A stretch of DNA of 64,000 nt, from assembly GCA_050084515.1 (NCBI GenBank), contig CM114273.1, positions 9,548,001 through 9,612,000 on the forward strand. Reading direction: 5' to 3'. The stretch is from Blasia pusilla. Lineage: Eukaryota; Marchantiophyta; Marchantiopsida; Blasiales. How positions within the stretch are numbered: the first letter of the stretch is position 1; each line of letters starts with the position of its first letter. The translations under genes were made by a program, and so were the position numbers. Of the stretch, positions 31,696 through 42,513 are shown in pieces. The notes below the pieces were generated by a model. It had not been told where the DNA came from. It did not search any database and saw nothing but the letters and a program-made list of their open reading frames with translations.

Positions 31696-31744
31696 TTTGA
31701 GTCTAATCACGCAATAATCTGATTACTGCGTGATTAGACTCAAA
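31696..31744. repeat. Inverted repeat, 18-bp perfect arms, 13-nt loop
   Basis: Arms TTTGAGTCTAATCACGCA (31696-31713) and its exact complement (31727-31744). It is not part of any recognised element. Confidence 0.95.
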
Positions 31745-32039
31745 CGTAGATGCATGTTCCTCAAATTCACGAATGTAAGATACAAACTCTCTGAGTTTTG
31801 TGTGGACTGCACCGAGAAGGGACATGCCTTCGGAGAGAAGGGGAAATCTCTTTATCCTTTGTATACTTTAAGTAACTGATTCCCTAGCCTCCGTCTCGAA
31901 GGATATCTAGGGGAATAAAGAGCCCTTTAGATTACTATCATAAGCTTGACAGCTGCGCACCGTACGTGGGACCATTGATTTTATTGAACTAATCCCAACA
32001 AACTGATTTTACTTGAACGTTATCAAGTTTTATAAGCTA

Positions 32040-32690
32040 CACGTTCCATAGGATGGATTGCGGATGTGATGATTTGGTCTTCGAAGTGGAATGTGAATGA
32101 ACAAGATTGGGACTTGAAATCGATGGCATTCCGTGAGCATCTACAGAAACAATTTCTCAATATCATTTGGAGCAGCCCGAGCAAAAAAATGGAGTATTAT
32201 CAATTTCATGTTAATCCAATGCTTGTATATTGTGAACAAGGATACCTATTTGCGAGGGTTTCCATTTTCTTACGTTATAATATCGCACGACATAGAACTG
32301 GGTCTCATAGACTAGGAATTGAGGAAGGACGTTGGCTCAACATTGATAGAAAAGAACGAATTTGTAAGTTCTGTGACGGAGAAGGTATTGAGGATGAAGA
32401 GCATGTGTTTGTTACATGTCCAAGATATGAAAAGATTAGACTAGCTCATAAAATAGATGTGGAGAATTTTTGTTCTTTACTACAACTAGTGCCTTATGAT
32501 TTATGTTGTTATATTAGAGATATCATAATTCATCGCTCAAAAGCTCTAGGCATTACCTAGGGGAAAGTCTTTCAGGGTCTTTTTCTGAGTCAGTGTATTA
32601 CTTGTAAAGTGTTTTGTAGCCTTTTGACCCTCTGGGTCCCACGGGCTTGATCTATTTACCATTACCCATTTACCACTATCCATAGCAGAT
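32040..32690 (+). mobile_element. LINE-B 3' end, with ORF2 C-terminal fragment
   Basis: The open frame at 32066-32560 ends with RKERICKFCDGEGIEDEEHV and FVTCPRYEKIR, a C-terminal Cys/His motif like that of LINE-A but of a distinct family. The 3' UTR carries CCCTCTGGGTCCCACGGGC and a TATTTACCATTACCCATTTA tail, ending near 32690. It is a 5'-truncated copy with no RT. The same family recurs on the minus strand at 34875-35112 and 44397-45006. Confidence 0.75.
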
Positions 32691-33154
32691 TTCCCCCTTT
32701 GCCCAATCTGTGTTGTTGGTGCATCTCCACAATTCCTTCCATCTTGAGAAATGTTTACACTACTGTAACCAGCAAGGAATGCAGATTGGATGCTCTTTGT
32801 ACAGTCTCCAACCTTGCCACTATTCATAATAGATTTCCCCTTTTGCCCAATCTCCCTCTCTGTTCTTAGTGCATCTCCACATTTCCTTTCATCTTTAGAA
32901 ATGATGCACACTTTGGAGTTAACTATCTCCTTATGACATACTTGATCCTCTTCCATGCTCGAATAAGATTCCCAATCAACATCATGCACGTCATCATATG
33001 AAGCCATACGAAGCACAAAAATTTCACTCTTGCTCCCTTGACGTTTCCACTTCACTATCCATACTTGATGGTTCTTCCCATCAAGCCAATCACCCCTTGC
33101 ATCACGTAAGCCTTGAGACGCAAGAATGGTCTCAAGATTTGCTCGATCACTCAA
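32691..33154 (-). pseudogene. Unrecognised protein fragment with internal duplication, CACTA-associated
   Basis: The minus-strand frame (MSDRANLETILASQGLRDAR start) contains two similar stretches, SKDERKCGDALRTEREIGQK and SQDGRNCGDAPTTQIGQRGK. They correspond to a DNA repeat of period about 147 bp (32668-32760 and 32817-32910). It lies downstream of the CACTA remnant on the same strand and may be its C-terminal coding part. The LINE-B insertion cuts its end. No function is assigned. Confidence 0.4.
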
Positions 33155-33426
33155 CTCTTTTGCTATGGTACTATTGTGCTAGATATCCCCCTCCATTCAC
33201 AAAGTTTCTGTTGAGAAATGTGGTCAAGGAGCTCAATCAGGGAAGGAATGATGAATGATTAATATAATGAAACATACATCTCAAGCAAGACCTCTATAAC
33301 TCCTATCACAACCTCTGCCTCTATCTCTCACTACTTACAATAAGACGCATAGGAACTCTACGATCAACCTGCATTGCCTTGAGTGCATAAATGTTATATA
33401 TCTACATCCAATTCACATGTGTCATT

Positions 33427-34895
33427 TTAAGAAACCTCATCCGTGGACACATGGACAACCGGCACATTGTTGACATCTCTATGTGCTATCATTAATTCCT
33501 CAACGTTCAACTCTATGGCATTGATTGTGTTCACCGGTGGCATCCTATGAGGCAATGTTTTAGAATCTTGATCAAGGCCAATAGAATGTCCCTCATCAAG
33601 ATTCCCCCCATCGTAGATATCATAAATTACTCTTCGAGATCTAGCTTCTTTCCTCAATACTACCTTCCATCCACTCCCCTCGTTAGCATCTCCAAAAAAT
33701 ACTTGTTCCACTTGAGATGGGAAAACAAAGGGTTGGTGATTCAAAGGCTCACAAGATCTAAGGTTGAGAAGTAAGAAGCCTTCACGATCACGCTTCATGG
33801 ATGGCGTACATGACTCCCAATCTGCCCTAACCCATCTTCCTCTCATTAAGATGACAGGCTGGACTATGATCCCATAATCAAGTGCAATAATATCACAAGA
33901 ACTCCTACGTACGAATAAGCACTATTGTGGGAGTCATTCTTCTCGTCCACAAATATTGCTCCAATTCCACTATCATAAGTAGAGTATGCATTAGATCTAC
34001 CCTCTCCCTATATCCTAAAGTGGTTGCCATAAGCCTTCATAGACTTGTAAGAGAGTAATTTTGTTTCAGGAGGAATTGATAAGGCTAATGCCTCTTCATC
34101 CACCTTCCCATTATTTTCCCTAGCATCTTGGAGGATAGCTAGTTGGATCCACTCTTCGGAAGGAATTGACGCCCTCTAAGAATCATAGTTCTTGGCACAA
34201 AGAACAGTATGGGGCCAGTGGACGAGATGATCCGTTAGCTTTTTTGAAATAGATAGGGTTCAGTGATGCTAAAAATCCATTCTACAAATTCAGAACACAA
34301 GTAATTAAACAATACCTGTGCCATGTAACCATAGACTCAGTATTTTGTAAAATATAGTGGTGTGCCAAGATCATCATATCTCTTGAAAGTCCTACTTGCA
34401 CTCCTGCACTTTCCAGCTCCTCGCTCGCCACTCCTTCTTCTTCACCCTCATCCCAAATTCGGGTCCTTATACCCTCGAATCTCCTCATATTCTCAGTCAT
34501 AAATCCCAAAGCCTCGTCTTTAATATACCCCTCATCCATGCAACCCTCGGGCCGAGCTCTTGATCTCACATACTTCAAAACACCCATGTATCTCTCCATA
34601 TGATACATCCATCGGCAAGCTAAAGGTCCACATATGTCCAATTCTTCAATTACATGGATCAAAAGATGAGTCATCACATAAAAAAAGGAAGGTGGGAAAT
34701 GCATCTCCAGGAGACATAAGGGTATCGTTGTTTCCTTGTGTAGTTGTTCGTAATATGTAGGATCATACACTTTACAACATAGTAACCTGAAAATTTTACT
34801 CAAGCACATGATCGTTGAATGAACAAGAGCTTTCACTAGGTCACGAAGGGCAAAAGGAAGGATTTGGTAAATTAGCACATGATACTTTAAATGGT
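33427..34895 (-). pseudogene. CACTA (En/Spm) element remnant: DUF4218 and DUF4216-like regions
   Basis: 34880-34282 encodes TTIPLCLLEMHFPPSFFYVM, THLLIHVIEELDICGPLACR and WMYHMERYMGVLKYVRSRAR, then PEGCMDEGYIKDEALGFMTE. This is the DUF4218 region always found behind CACTA transposase domains. 33846-33427 encodes EPLNHQPFVFPSQVEQVFFG and GSGWKVVLRKEARSR, matching the DUF4216 part. Linking sequence at 33850-34250 is in broken frames. The transposase core itself is absent: the upstream end is replaced by the LINE-B insertion at about 34895. CACTA elements move by cut-and-paste, but this remnant cannot. Confidence 0.85.
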
Positions 34896-35117
34896 AAATA
34901 GATGAAGCCCGTGGGACCCAAAGGATCAAAAGGCTAAAAATTTTTTACAAGTAATACACTGACTCCGAAAAAAAATCCCAAAGACCTTCTCCTAGCTAAT
35001 GCCTAGAGCTTTTGAGCGATCAATAATGATATCTCTACTATAACAACCTAAATCATAAGGCACTAGCTGTAGTAAAGAATAGAAATTCTCCACATCTATT
35101 TTATAAGCTAGTCTAAT
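34875..35117 (-). mobile_element. LINE-B 3' end (minus strand), cut by the gypsy element
   Basis: Reverse complement of about 32440-32680: the tail (AAATGGTAAATAGATGAAGC), GTGGGACCCAAAGG, then coding sequence up to the CTAAT target duplication at 35113-35117. It continues at 44392 on the far side of the retrotransposon. Confidence 0.8.
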
Positions 35118-36994
35118 TAAGCGCCCCTTCATGAGTGGCTCCCATGTGTGTTAGATATTTTTGGGACTCTAGTTAGGTGAGTAGAAGGAGCTAGAACAAC
35201 AATCTGCAATTTAAATGGGATCATTGGTGCCATTCGGACCAAGATAGTGGCACTCACATATCGAGTTGGGACAGAAATTAGCTTCATTTGTCCATGCTTA
35301 CAACTCGGTGAGAGAAGAGCACCACAGGAAAAGTCCCAACTTCTTGGTGTATGGGCAGAACCCTCTCCCGGTAGTAGAGTTGGAGTTGAAGACTGATCAT
35401 ACTCTAGAAGGGCACTTCCAACCTGAAGGTGGCAAAGATAGCAGGCTCGATATGATTGATGCCCTAGAGGAGGAGAGAAAGGCAACATTAGAGAAGACCA
35501 AGGCCGTTCAAAGACCAAAGGAAGATGAGGTTTGATAACCGAATACAACATGATCCAGTGAAGGAGGGGGACATGGTGCTGATGTATGATAGTCGACCCC
35601 AAAATTTTCCAGGAAAGCTACACATTCGATTGTTTAGGCCTTATCAGGTGAGGAGCAGCAGGGAAGTAATTATCAGCTGAGGAGATCAGGTGAGATCAGG
35701 TGAGGAGCAGCTGAGGAGATCAGGTGAGATCAGGTGAGGAGCACCCAAGGGAATCTCGAACCAGCTTGAGAAGAAGCAAGCTTGGGAAATGCTAGTGAGA
35801 ACAGGTTCAGAAGTAGATAAGGTCGAAATTTCAGGCAGTAGATGCCTTGGAGTAGATGCTTAGGGGGAGGTAGATTTTTAGGAAGGTAGGAACCCAGAAT
35901 ACCAGAGAAGCTCAAGGAAGAAGAGGGCTCTCAACTTCACTTATAAATACTCTGGTGGGTTTGCTTGAAGGCGGGCATAGACATGATGTTGGCTAGTAGA
36001 CACTCGATCTCTTGAGCCAAGCTAACCAAAGACAGTTTTGTGCTCCAGGTCTAGGTAGTGTGTAGTGTGCTTGAAGGGGGCTGAGACTAAGAAGGTCTCT
36101 CATGTACTCTATGATTTTGTGATACACAGGAGGTAGCCCTGTGAAATGAGTTCACACCATTGCCTTGTATCTGAGTATGTGCATGATTGAGTGATGAGTT
36201 GGGGGAGGGCTTGATGAAGGGAGATTCTTGGAGATGATTCAACTAATCATTCAAAAGTGCAGGGAGAGGACAAGAGGATCTACCAGTAGAGGGGAGGCAA
36301 GCTTGGGTTCCAAGATTGTGCTCCACCAAGGTGTGCTTGGAAAGCTTGCTGTTCTGCCCACCTAAGCTTGGCCTTTGACACCAATCACATGATTACTTCC
36401 AGGGTGTGACAACTTGGACTTCCAGGTCTGGTAAGTGATAAGAGTTAGTGAGTGGAGAGAGAGAGAGGGTCATGCTTGAGCTCCCCTGTAGGTAGAAGAC
36501 CATGGGCTCAGCCTGTTAAGTCTCCTACTACCTGAACAAGAAGGGAGAACAGCAGATCAGCAAGGTACGAGGAGAAGAAGAAGGTGATTGCACTACCTGA
36601 TCGGTTAGGAGTCGGGTGTACTTTAGAGGATGCCTTGGTACATTCAACTAGTCCAAGGCAGCACATTGGAGGACCTTATGCTGCCGTGGTCATCCTTGAC
36701 TGTGAATTCTAAGTAGAGTGTGCTTGTTGGGTTCCACTGGCCACTCCACTCAAAGCACTCAAGAGAAAGGAAGGAGTTTTGGTTAGTAGGGTGAGGATAG
36801 GATTGTGATACTGAAGTGGAGAGAGTTCCCCCAGCCTCTTAAGGTAAAGAGGTGGGGTTTACAGTAGTTAAGGAGTATATCTTGCAGATCTGATCTTCTG
36901 ATCTGGCCCTAAGCTCTTACATGGGACCGAACTGGTGGAACTAGCAACGGTTTCACGTGGGTTGTGTGCTGGCCATGTATTACCTGGTGAGACA
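35118..36994 (+). repeat. 5' LTR with TATA box and captured integrase sequence
   Basis: TATAAATA at 35942 is a likely core promoter. 35213-35655 is a degraded copy of the integrase C-terminal coding region. A 38-bp tandem duplication (AGGAGATCAGGTGAGATCAG) lies at about 35655-35740. Confidence 0.9.
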
Positions 36995-36997
36995 TTT

Positions 36998-37015
36998 TGG
37001 CGCCACTGCCGGGGA
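36998..37015 (+). promoter_or_regulatory. Primer-binding site (tRNA-Asp type)
   Basis: TGGCGCCACTGCCGGGGA lies three bases after the LTR end. It is close to the TGGCGCCGTTGCCGGGGA used by plant Tat/Athila-type elements and complementary to the 3' end of tRNA-Asp. First-strand cDNA synthesis would start here. Confidence 0.85.
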
Positions 37016-37049
37016 GCTGTGGAGTCCAGACCAAAAGTGAAGGAAACTT

Positions 37050-40000
37050 ATGAGTGAGCGGCATCAAAGACATTCAGCAAGGAGTGCACGGAAGGCTGCT
37101 GCAGATCACCAAGAAGAGAGAGAAAGAGCTTCCATAGGAGACTCTTTTGTGGGGAGTCCAAGTTCAGCACCTGCTATAACAGCCGGCTTAGTTCAATTGG
37201 TTCCTGCTCAAGCTACCTCAATCAAGATGCCTCCCTCATTTCGAATCAAGTACACCAGATTTCGAGGGGATGGTGGTCAAGATGTGGATGACTGGATGGA
37301 ACAATACCTAGCAACTTTGGCAGCCAATGATGAAGGGGATGAAGACACAACCAAGAGGTTGTTTTGTGGGCTGATTGATGGATAAGCCTTGCGTTGGTAC
37401 AATGCCTTGGAGGATGGACAGAAAGCTGATTGGCCAAGGCTGAAGTCAGCATTTGAGCAAGAGTTTAGGGAGATCGGGGCAGATTCAAGGGTGATGTCAC
37501 GACTGAATTCTATCAAGATGAAGGCAAGTGACACACTAAGGAGCTACACCCAGCGTGTCCAGCAGCTGATAGGGAAGTTGTCCATAGTACCACCAGCAAA
37601 CCTTCAGTTGGAGTGGTTTATTTCTGGTCTACCAGAGTTGTTGGATTTTGAAGTGAGGAAGGCAGATCCTCAAACATTAGCAGCTGCTGTTGAGGTGGCC
37701 AAGAGATATGAGAAGTCAGCCCTACTATCAGGCCGCTGGGCAGAGAAGAATCTGAAGAAGAAGGTCAAGTTTGAGGACTCTGATGATAGTGATGAGTACT
37801 CAATGGAGGACAGAGAAGAGAAGTCTAGCCATCAGAGAAGTAGAGAGACACATCCATCACAACTCACCAAGGTTGTGAAGGATGAAATGCAGACCTTAAG
37901 GGCAGCCATAGAGGAGGTGAAGGTGCAGATGGCTGATATCAAGAAGAACCGCAAGGCAGTCCCTATGACCCGCACTAATATTTGGTGCACCCGATGCAAG
38001 AAGGAGGGTCATTTCTCTCATGATTGTCAAGCTGAATGGAGGATGATCCAAGAGACGGAGCTGAACTCTCAGGAGCTAGAGCTCAAGGACATAGAGTGTC
38101 TTTATGCTATTCAACAAGGAGCTCTACGTGCTGATATCAGGGCTAGACCAGGGGGTTCAATACCAAGAATCCCTGGTGCTTGTTGGGAGTGTGGGGAGGT
38201 CGGACATATCTCACCTGAGTGCCCACACCGGAGGATTCCTGGGGAGTACATCTTGCTGTGTAGAAATTGCAGGGAAGAGGGGCACAAGGCTTCCAGGTGC
38301 CCAAAGCCTGTGCAACTTAGAGTCTTGCCCCGCTATACCCCAATCCCACCTAGGGAAGAAACAGCCCTCAACTGGTCCAACAAGGCAGCAGCAGAGCAGC
38401 AACCAAGGGACGAGGGCACAACTTCAAATGTCAGATGGATCCAGGACCGTGAAGAGGAGAATGTGTGGAGAGTGTCTACCAGGAGGCAAACCAATGAAGA
38501 GAAGGGCAAGGGGCCTGCAAGAGAGGAGATCAGATCAGGTGGAGAAGAGGAGGAAGAAGCTCCAGCCTTTGAGTTGCCTGATGTTACTGAAGAAGTGCTA
38601 GCCCACTTGGAAGAGCTTCATACCAAGGAAGGAGAGGCCAATACCAAGAAGACTACAATGGTGGTAAGACCCTCTTTGTCCCCTGCAGCCAGAAGGGAGT
38701 TGCACTACAACATCATGCTGGACATTGAGAAGAGGTTAGCTGAAGTCACCACTGGGCAGTTGTTGAAGGATAATCCAAGGTACCGAAAGCAAGTGTTGGA
38801 TGCAGTAAAGACCAAGAGGAGGAAGAGGCTCCCACCGACCATTTCAGAGGTGAGATACACTGAAGTGGAGGATTGGGGAGCACCTGAGATTGACACTGAC
38901 ATTGAAGGGTGTTTGATCACAAGGGTACCAGTGGATGGAGGTTCAGGTGTGAATGTCATGATGGAGCAAACTGCTGCTGACCTGGGTTACACCGTATTCG
39001 AGCCTACCCCAAAGATATTGAGGATGGCTAACCAAGAGGAAGTGGTACCCGTGGGTAAGTTATCTCAGGTAGTTACTAGGATGGGAGAGTTGGAGTATAA
39101 GCTAAACTATGTAGTAATCAGGCTACCCATTCCTGCTACATTCCAAGTTTTGTTGGGGAGGCCTTGGCTGTACAAGGCAGGAGTTTTGGAGGATTGGAAG
39201 AAGAAGGAGTTTAGGATTGGTTCAGTAAGGATCCCATGGGGGCTTCCAGCATACCAAGGCGAGACAACAGCAAGCTCCATGGGGTACACGACTGAGAGTG
39301 AGGAAGTAGACGAAGAAGAGCAAGCTTCAGATTGTTGGATGGTGGTGAATGCCTTCAAGACAGCAACAGAAAAAGAGTTTGACTTCAACCAACCAGAGGA
39401 AGAGCATGTGCAGGTCAAGGAAGATGAAGAGCCAGAGGACACCACCAAGACTTGGCCTCTTACATCAAATGAAGAAGATCAAACGAGACTAGCTATGGGG
39501 AAGAAGAAGAAGAATGAGCATGCCCTGGGAGAACTTGATGTCCCACTCACCAGTGCATGGGTGCACCAGCAGCTAATGGAGGATCCAGGTATGAAGGGCT
39601 ATCATGAGACCTTTGGAAGAGAGCAAGAGGAGGACCTCTCCGCTGCTGTAAAACCAGTTCAGTATGAGAAGATGAGTCTTCCGCCAGATATGGAGTTCTA
39701 TGTAGGCAGGACTATCCATGAGGTGGAGAAAGAAGCCTACAAGGAGTTGTTGCTAGAGTTCAAGGATGTGTTTTCTTGGTCACATCACGACCTGACTGGA
39801 ATCTCACCTGAGTATGGAGAACATCGGATAGACTTGAAGGAGGATGCAGTACCCGTTAGGCAAAGGCAATACAGGCTCAATCCAAAGTACTCCTTGAAAG
39901 TGAAGGAGGAGTTGGATAAGCTATTGGAAGCAGGATTTATCTATCCTATAAAACATAGTGAGTGGGTATCCCCCATTGTGATTGTGCCAAAGAAGGTGGG

Positions 40001-42473
40001 AGCTGATGGAATAGCCAAGATCAGAGTTTGTCAAGACTATAGAAAGTTGAATGAGGCTACCAAGAAGGACTTCTACCCGCTGCCCTTCACTGATATCATA
40101 CTGGACCATGTAGCTGGTTATGCGGTGTACACTTTCTTGGACGGTATGTCGGGGTACTACCAGACCTTCATCAGAGTTGGAGACCAGATCTACACTACAT
40201 TCACCACTGATTGGGGGACTTATGCATTTTGCAGGATGCCCTTTGGATTGTGTAATGCTCCAGGTACATTTCAGAGGATCATGAGAGACATTTTTCATGA
40301 TTTCTTGAGGCATTTTCTAGAGGTCTTCATCGATGATTTTGCAGTTTTCAGTAAAAGGGAGGAGCATCTACAACATTTGAGGCTTACCTTTGAAAGATGT
40401 AAGGAAGCCAATCTGAAGTTAAACCCAGGAAAGTGCTTCATTGGGATGGAGAGTGGGATACTGTTGGGGCATAGAGTATCAGCCGAGGGGATTGCTGTAG
40501 ACCTGGATAAAGTGACCACCATCTTGGCTCTCAAAGCATCCACTAGTGTGAAAGAAGTTCGAGGCTTCCTTGGCATGGTTGGTTATTATAGGAGGTTTAT
40601 AGAGGGATATGCTAAGATTGCTCTCCCATTGACCGAGTTGCTGAAGAAGGAGGCTACATTCCACTGGGCAGATCGCCAAGAGGAAGCCTTTAGGGAGCTC
40701 AAGGCAAGGATGGTGAAGGCACCCATGATGGCAGCACCAAGGTTTGATAGAGAGTTCCATGTAACTGGTGATGCTTCTGGATTTTGCATAGGAATTATAT
40801 TGTGGCAGTATGGAGAGGACAAAGAGGATAGGCCAATTTATTATGCTAGTAGGCAGTTGAGTTCCGTTGAGAGAAACTACAGCACTACTGAGAGAGAGTG
40901 CTTGCCTATCATTTTTGCGTGTAAGAAGTTCAGGCATTACCTCCTCGGCTATGATGTGGTCTTTCACACTGATCATGATGCCATCAAACAACTGGTCAAC
41001 AAGGCTGATCTATCCGGCAGAGTTGCAAGGTGGGTTATGCTACTACAAGAGTTCCAATACCAGATCAAGGTGAAGCCAGGGATGGGGAACAAGAATGTTG
41101 ACTACCTGTCCAGGCTAGAGGAGGAAGAGATGAGAAACGCTATTGTTGCCGAGTTTCCTGATGAACACCTCTTTGCCATTTCAGAAGAAGGGGATGAGTA
41201 TGCTGAGATTAGAAGGTATCTCAAAGAGGGAGTTGTTCCACCCGCAAACTCTCAAAAACAAAAGATGTTTATAGTTAAGGCAGGGCCATATGCATTGATC
41301 GAGGATGTGTTGTTCAAACTTGGACCAGATGACAGGTTGAGAAGGTGTGTGAGTAAGGGAGAAAGTCTGAGAATCATGCACACATTCCACTCAGGAGAGG
41401 AGGGAGGTCACTTTGGAGTGGAGACCACCATCAAGAAGATTCGAACTGCAGGGTACTGGTGGCCTACCCTCCATAGAGATGTGCACAAGTACATCAGAAG
41501 TTGTGACCCTTGTCAACATTCAGGCAAACCTTCAGTTAAGGATCACTGGCCACTCACACCTATCATCCCTTTGGGTCCTTTTGCTAAGTGGGGAATTGAC
41601 TTCATTGGTCCTATCACTCCTGCTAGTAAGGGCCATAGAAATAGGTACATTATTCTAGCCACTGATTATGCTACTAAGTGGGTGGAAGCTAAGGCCACAA
41701 GGAAGAATGATGGTGAAACTACTGGGAGGTTCTTGTATGAGCATATTCTCATGAGGTTTGGTGCTCCATGGGAGTTAGTGAGTGATAGAGGTTTGCACTT
41801 CATTAATGAGGTGATTCAGGCTATAACAGAGCAGCACCGCATCAAGCATAGGTTGACCACACCTTACAACCCTAAGGCTAATGGTCTCACTGAGAGAGCC
41901 AATGGGATCATTGGTGCTATTTTGACCAAGATAGTGGCAGCTCACAAATCAGATTGGGATAGGAAATTAGCTTCAGCTGTCCATGCTTACAACACAGCTG
42001 AGAAGAGCACCACGGGGAAAAGTCCCTACTTCTTGGTGTATGGGCAGAACCCTCTCTCGGTAGTAGAGTTGGAGTTGAAGACTGATCATACTCTAGAAGG
42101 GCACTTCCAACCTGAAGGTGGCATAGATAGCAGGCTGGATATGATTGATGCCCTAGAGGAGGAGAAAAAGGCAGCATTAGAGAAGACCAAGGCCGTTCAG
42201 CAACAAAGGAAGATGAGGTTTGATAACCGAATAAAGCATGATCCAGTGAAGGATGGGGACTTGGTGCTGATGTATGATAGTCGACACCAAAAGTTTCTAG
42301 GAAAGCTGCACATACGCTGGCTTGGGCCTTATCAGGTAATCTCAGTATTTGAGAATGGTTCTTTGTCTTTGGCTACACTAGATGGGGAAGCATTACCGGC
42401 AAGAGTGAATGGATCAAGGATGAGAAAATACTATGACATGGGGCAGTTGATTGAAGATGGCTTTCAAAACTAG
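37050..42473 (+). CDS. Gag-Pol polyprotein of the gypsy element, one in-frame stop
   Basis: Single frame of about 1807 codons from MSERHQRHSARSARK, with one TAA at 37383-37385 (codon 112) between LIDG and ALRWYNAL. Counting from that Met: three CCHC knuckles at about 313 (CTRCKKEGHFSHDC), 378 (CWECGEVGHISPEC) and 404 (CRNCREEGHKASRC); protease PVDGGSGVNVM at about 629; RT FLDGMSGYYQ at 1029 and FIDDF at 1095; RNase H GDASG at 1241; integrase HHCC zone at about 1445-1490, catalytic D1517, D1579 and E1615 (D-35-E spacing), and an SH3-like C-terminus (HIRWLGPYQV). The protease motif is DGGSG rather than the common D-S/T-G. The product would be processed into capsid, protease, RT-RNase H and integrase. 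Apart from the one stop it looks functional. Confidence 0.93.
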
Positions 42474-42513
42474 CATGCTCTCGGGGCGTTCGCAAGCTGG
42501 CCCTGGGATTATA

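Larger units (their letters stand above)
29071..32039. other. Sparse region with hairpins, no gene recognised
   Basis: No family was recognised. The 110-codon plus-strand frame at 30216-30545 runs through a hairpin and is not called. A 35-bp tandem duplication (TTTTTCAAGCTT, GACACACTCCCAC) lies at 30672-30735. Three perfect inverted repeats are listed separately. A single AAACCC-type motif near 29690 is not a telomeric array. Confidence 0.5.

Noticed and set aside
35266-35535. Separate gene in the 5' LTR
   Set aside because: It is the captured integrase C-terminal segment within the LTR, also present at 42743-43078; no independent gene structure.
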